DNA of 64,000 bases from Shinisaurus crocodilurus (Eukaryota; Chordata; Lepidosauria; Squamata; Shinisauridae). The stretch covers positions 62,001-126,000 of the forward strand of contig JAHFWL010000271.1 of the NCBI GenBank assembly GCA_021292165.1, in the 5' to 3' direction. A program made the translations under genes and the position numbers. Of this stretch, positions 59,062 through 64,000 are shown piece after piece (the stretch's first letter is position 1; every line of letters begins with the position of its first letter). The notes beneath the pieces were generated by a model that worked only from the letters and a program-made list of their open reading frames with translations, was not told the origin of the DNA and ran no database searches.

Positions 59062-59543
59062 TAAATAAACAAGACAAATCACAGTTCCAGGAAAGCTTGT
59101 TGGAACAAGTAGGTTTTCAATAGGCATAAAAAAAAGGTTTGTACTGACAGGGAGTTCCCGATAGTGGGCCCTGTGATACCAAAGACCCTATTCCAAGCCA
59201 TCATGGGTTGGACATCTGATATGATGTTAGGTTACAGCACAGATCCCATACAGTCAGTTCTTGTATCTAAAGTTAGGACATGGGAATAGTTTGCATCAAT
59301 GTCTACTCCTCTCCAGGTTGTTAAGCTGAAATGTTTGAAAAGTTGGCCATCCCAGTTGCAGTCACTCCCCTGCTTCTGAGCCAGCTCTGCAGATTATCTT
59401 GCCCAAAGGGGCTACAGTGGCATTCTTCTTCATAACATTTTCTTTAAAAAAAATTTTTTTTAAGGGTGTAACTAACCCATATAAAAAAGCCAGGGCTTCT
59501 ACCTTGTGCACTGCCAAGCTTAAATAATATGTGAAACATTAAA

Positions 59544-59677
59544 GGCGCAATCCTATGCATGGCTTAAAAGAAAAAAAGGCCTACAACTCCCAGCATGCCT
59601 CAGCCAGCTATGCTGGCTGGGGCATGCTGGGAGTTGTAGGCCTTTTTTTCTGTTTAAACATGCATAGGATTGTGCCC
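59544..59677. mobile_element. Palindromic MITE, GGGCACAATCC family
   Basis: The best-preserved copy, with near-perfect arms containing GGCCTACAACTCCCAGCATG. The outer ends are GGCGCAATCCTATGCATG and its complement. Confidence 0.75.
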
Positions 59678-60419
59678 TAAGCCTCTTTCTAGAATGCAGT
59701 GCCTGAAGCCACTTGAGCAACCTGAGATGAATGCATGATGGTTCATGCTACCACTGGATCAACATCTTGCAATGTGTTTATTACTGACGAGACCTTGCAT
59801 TTTACTGGAAATACGCAGAACCATATTTAGATTACCTTCTGTCTAAAACCCGAATTGCCTATTTACTTTGTGAGCTGAATTCCACTGGTGTAACTTTACG
59901 CTCTGTGTTTATTATACAGTTCACCTCCACAGCATCGTGAACGTTTGCCGAAACAGCCTTGTATTCTGGGAATCATTACATCATGTTCCTGTTTTAAGTG
60001 GTTTTGGAGAGCACACTGTCTCTTTCCTCCCTCCCCCTTAATGCTGTCATCTCCATTGTCCAGAACAGAATTATACTTACCTAGCAATTACTATGTCAGG
60101 CTAGTTCTACAATATACAACTTAATAGGAAACTGTTCCTGCACTATGGTATTAAAACAGATTCCTAATAAGGTAAGTGAAGTCACCCTGTAGGTCGAGAC
60201 AATTCCCAGATACTAGCACAATGAGAATACTTTTTCTAAAAAGCACCTTATAACCAGCCAGTTGGTTTCATAAAAATGTATCCTACCCAATACATTTTTG
60301 TGATAGATTCAGCAATTTCCAAGTGCATGCATGTGAGTGACTCTGGAGCTTAAACTGGGAATCTCTGGGTTTGGGATTTTCCAGTTTGCCCCTGGACACC
60401 TTTCTTGTCCCAGCTGCCT

Positions 60420-61790
60420 TAAAGGAGGCTCTGGTATGACTGCTCCTGAAGAAACATGCTTTGGACCCAGATATTAATAACTATCAGCCAGTGGCAAAAA
60501 AATCCTTCCTGGGAAAGGAATTCGAGTAGGTGGTTGCTCATCAGCTCAAGGCACTCTTAGATGAGTCTGATTTTCTAGATTCATTTCCACTGGGTTTCAG
60601 GCCTGCTTTGGCACAGAAACTGTCTTGGACACCTACGGGATGACTTGTGCCAGAAGAAATACACAGCGATTGTGACCCTGTCAACTGTCCTGGACTTCTC
60701 AGCAGCTTTTGCTACCATTGACCATAGATCCTTCTGGATAGGCAGCCTGGGCTGGAATTGGGCTCACTGTTCTACAGCGGTTCCACTCTTCCTTGGATGG
60801 TCAATTCCAGAAAATGGAATTTTGCCTTTTCATCAAACTCAGGTGAGACAAGTGGGCTCGTAAATCAAGGCCTCGGCACAGTAATGGACTGGATAAGGGC
60901 CAACAAACCACAACTCAATCTAAACAAAATGAGATCTGCTAGTAAATAGTTAATCTTCCCAGGTGAGTGGCATTGAGCACTCCCTCTAAGTCTAAAGGAT
61001 CAAGTATGCCTTTGTGGGGGTGCTCCTTGATCCATCTCTGTCATTAGAGATGCAGTTTGCTTCTGTGGCATGGACTACCTTTTATCAGTTTTGGCTGGTA
61101 TGCCGATTATGACGCTACATGGACAGGAATACCCTGGGTACAGTTGTGCATGTTCTGGTAAGCTCCCGTTTACTCTACTGCATTGTGTTGTACATGGGGC
61201 TGCCTTGGAAGATGGCCCAGAAACTTGTTAGTTCAGAACAGAGCTGCAAGAGTGCTAATCAGGACTGGGTGGTATGAGCATATTGTGCCACTGCTTTGCC
61301 AGCTTCACTGGCTCCCAGGTCCATTTCAAAGCCCAATTCAAAGCACTGGTTCTTACTTCCATGGCTTGGGACCCAGGCATCTGAAAAGATCACCTGACTC
61401 TATATTCACCTACCCAGTCTTTAAGATAGTCTTCTGTGGCCTGCTCCAGGTGCATACGCCAGTTGACATGTGATGGGTGGCTACTGGGGAAAGGCCCTAT
61501 TGAGTGGTGGCATCCTGGCTATGGAATGCTCTGCTCTCCCCAGAAAGGCTTGCCTGGCTCCTACCTTGAGGTCTCTTAATGGCACGGCAAATACCTTTTC
61601 AACTTCTTGGGGATTTTAACCTGTTCCTGCTTTAAAATTCCATTTATCTCAGCTTTGTTTTTTATGCTGTTTTTATATATTGCACTGGTTTATTTACATA
61701 AATACATTTTTAAAAAATCTTTGTTATAAGCTGGCCTGAATGCCTGGCTATAGGCAGCATATACATTTTAAAAATCATCCTCATCATCCT
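60420..61790 (+). pseudogene. Degenerate L2 LINE
   Basis: Broken reading frames resemble L2 reverse transcriptase. The start region contains DPDINNYQPVA-like text. A central block LDFSAAFATIDHRSF corresponds to the LDLSAAFDTVDH catalytic motif with its second Asp changed to Ala context. A later block is NRAARVLIRT...LCQLHWLPG. Multiple stops and shifts show that it is old and inactive. It ends in AT-rich sequence with a (TCATCC)-like tail near 61780. Confidence 0.72.
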
Positions 61791-62843
61791 CACATGTATT
61801 TGAATTCCTTTATTGTTTTCTGCCTATCCAAAGGGCTCAATCTGCAAAGTTGTAATACAATATTTGCCAATACAAAATATGCAATGGCATCTTAAAAATG
61901 GCATTTCCAATACACAAATGTCAAAATGAAATACTCTATTTTTTCAACAGCTCAAATGTATCCTTTAAATTATGAAAAGACATTTAATATTTAATAATGC
62001 AGCTTCTAATAATCGCTGTAACATCTTCCTTGCATTTCCTGCAGTTCTTGCCATTCTGCTCCTATGCCCCATTAATAATTTAGATTGCTATTAAAATGCT
62101 ATAAGATACATTAATCTATCCAAATAATTTATTGAAACAAGGATAAACTAAACATAATCAGAAACACTATTCTCTTGATTTCAAGTTATGTGAAGCTACA
62201 CTTTTGGGCTTCATCCAGCAGAATGTGGAAAATATATCTCAGGTTTCTTGTTATGTCACTCAAACAAAGCCTGGTAGTGGCTGAAATCTACTACTAGAAT
62301 CTGACAGCAGTTTGGTGGTTCACGTAAAATTATTTTGTGGTCTCAGTCAGGTTCCAAGTGGGCAAGTGCATTCAAGTTCAACTCCAAAACCACTAGTACA
62401 ATTTAAGTTAACTGTGCCTGAGAAGATAGTTTGAAGCATAATTTAGAAGAGGAGCTGGTTTACAAAATTTCCCTAAACAAAATATTTCTGTGTGACCACA
62501 CTTAATGATCAGTGAGGTAAACGTTAGGCTGGGCAGGCTGTATTTTGCAACCCATGCTTCCCGCTAAAAAATCCAAATGCTATGACAAGCTAACCCACAT
62601 TTTGGACCCAGGATGAACAACACTGATAATGTACTTTGCATAAATGTGGGACTGGGGTGGGGGTGGGGAACAGAAAAAGATGGTCTAAAGGGATAAGAAA
62701 TAAGACTCATTGTAAAGTAAAGAATACTTTGGTGATGCCTGTAAATATCTTTAAAATAATTGATCTTTAAATGTACTATAGGGTTTCACATTTCTACAGG
62801 CTCTTCCTCAGGGCATCTTCAATTTGCCACCAGGAGAGCTAGA

Positions 62844-62977
62844 GGGCACAATGCTATGCATATTTAGACACACAAAAAAGTCCTACAACTTCCAGCATTC
62901 CCAGTCAGCATGGCTGGCTGGGGAATGCTGGGAGTTGTAAGATGTTTTCCTGTCTAAGCATGCATAGCATTGCACCC
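62844..62977. mobile_element. Palindromic MITE, GGGCACAATCC family
   Basis: The ends GGGCACAATGC...GCATTGCACCC surround arms with CCTACAACTTCCAGCATTCC. Confidence 0.7.
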
Positions 62978-63077
62978 TTAGCTTCTTTTCTTTCCCCCAA
63001 CCTTCACAAGAACCTTGGAGGTATAACAGTGCAGTATGGTGACAGCAATCTTCTTCTGTCCAGGGTAGAGTCTAGTG

Positions 63078-63199
63078 CAGCCTTCCTCAACCTGGCGCCC
63101 TCCAGATGTTTTTGACTACAACGCCCATCATCCCTGACCACTAGGGATGCTGGGAGTTTAGTCTAAAACACGTGGAGGGTACTGGGTTGGGGAAGGCTA
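63078..63199. mobile_element. hAT MITE, 122 bp
   Basis: The ends CAGCCTTCCTCAACCTGG and the inverse GGTTGGGGAAGGCTA have flanks GTCTAGTG (63070-63077) and GTCTCGTG (63200-63207), 7 of 8 matching. Confidence 0.8.
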
Positions 63200-64000
63200 G
63201 TCTCGTGCTTTAGAATAGTGACAGGGAAAATTAGGAAGAACAGATTTCTATATGATTAGATTGCCAAAAGCCTATAATCAGGCTGCCCAATCAGTTCTAT
63301 TCATACTGTATATCTAGTACAAATCCATGAACACCATACTGCTATGTTATATTGATCTCACATTAACCACTATGCTAAAACCTTTTCCTTGGCTTTATCC
63401 CAGTTTTCCAGGATTAATTAGCCTTTCTTGGTCTTACCATTTTGCCCTGCTTCATTTTGCGTTGCATTTTTGACCATGGAACTCTCCTCTTTTAATTTTG
63501 TACCATGCACGTTTATATACAATTTTCATATTTATTTCTATATAAGGGACTTACCTTTAAGTACTCCCATAGAGGAAATTGTACAAGAGAGAAAGGTATC
63601 TAGTGTTGGGGGGAGAGAGAGAAAGAGAAAAATCACACCGGTCACACAATAAGCAAAATTATGCTGGCATGTTAGTTGGCTTACTAATTTAGGAAACGAC
63701 ATTGTTCATTTGGGGGAATTGTAGCTTATTAAAATTATAAATCTTGGAGGATTGTATTATGCACAGGGCTTTTAGATGGCTGGTTTTCCTACAGAACCTT
63801 TGACTTCGTTTACCACATTCCCTACTGAGAGGTTAATGTATTGAAACCAGGGTGGGCTCTAAGCGTGTTAACTGGCACCGCTGAGTATGGTGAGTTTTAA
63901 AGTTTGATTTAAAGTCTGGAAAAGTAATATAGAGGATGGTTTAGAAGCTATGCACAGAAACCCAGCCTGCCAAAGAACTGCCAGCTCAGCCGTCACAAAG

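Larger units (their letters stand above)
46432..64000 (-). other. SLC25A26: SLC25A26 intron continuing past the window
   Basis: No upstream exon was found. It contains hAT elements, LINE-A scraps, an inverted duplication, a LINE 3' region (55384-56050) and an L2 copy. I see nothing identifiable at 46.9-48.0, 51.5-52.0, 52.3-53.1, 56.1-57.9 and 61.8-62.8 kb apart from simple repeats. Confidence 0.5.

Noticed and set aside
1..64000. CRISPR arrays, operons, prophage or integron structures
   Set aside because: The window is a vertebrate intron/exon landscape. Regular short repeats are microsatellites or dispersed MITEs, without spacer-repeat periodicity.

Overview
This is vertebrate nuclear DNA, most likely from a squamate reptile. 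It holds split genes with consensus splice sites, CR1, L2 and RTE/Ingi-like LINEs, tRNA-headed SINEs of squamate type, and many short palindromic hAT elements with 8-bp target duplications. No virus, phage, CRISPR array or bacterial-type gene is present.

Two host genes are recognisable and converge, as their homologues do at human 3p14.1. On the + strand, the last two coding exons of LRIG1 (1018-1320 and 2414-2604) encode the C-terminal cytoplasmic tail, followed by a long 3' UTR. On the - strand, the last four coding exons of SLC25A26, the mitochondrial S-adenosylmethionine carrier, lie at 46362-46431, 23100-23164, 21389-21462 and 9132-9228. Split codons join in frame at every junction. From about 9 kb to the right edge, the window is SLC25A26 3' end and introns; the upstream exons were not found.

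The rest is mainly transposable elements. At 24.1-30.8 kb a LINE (here 'LINE-A': AP endonuclease, reverse transcriptase, C-terminal C2H2 finger) is interrupted by a 2.8-kb CR1 flanked by a 6-bp repeat; removing the insert arithmetically restores the reading frame. A second CR1 abuts its 5' end. A 5'-truncated LINE-A lies at 13.1-14.6 kb, and 3' scraps lie near 50.0 and 51.2 kb. A degenerate L2 occupies 60.4-61.8 kb. Three short elements fuse a 5S rRNA-like segment to a CR1 tail.

The most unusual signal is a set of non-autonomous hAT elements. Two of them carry sequence that looks like host-gene 5' ends. The element at 17178-18577 has a GC- and CpG-rich core with a ZNF143-like promoter motif and an ATG near a potential splice donor. 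A 155-bp relative at 35497-35651 has the same ends and lacks this core. The element at 48039-49727 carries a well-formed signal-peptide exon with a consensus donor. Both have exact 8-bp target duplications. They look like gene-fragment-carrying ('Pack'-type) hAT elements inside SLC25A26 introns. Other short palindromic hATs carry two inverted ZNF143-like motifs each. Near 50.7-51.5 kb, a 195-bp inverted repeat next to a 105-bp direct copy suggests a template-switching rearrangement or an assembly error.
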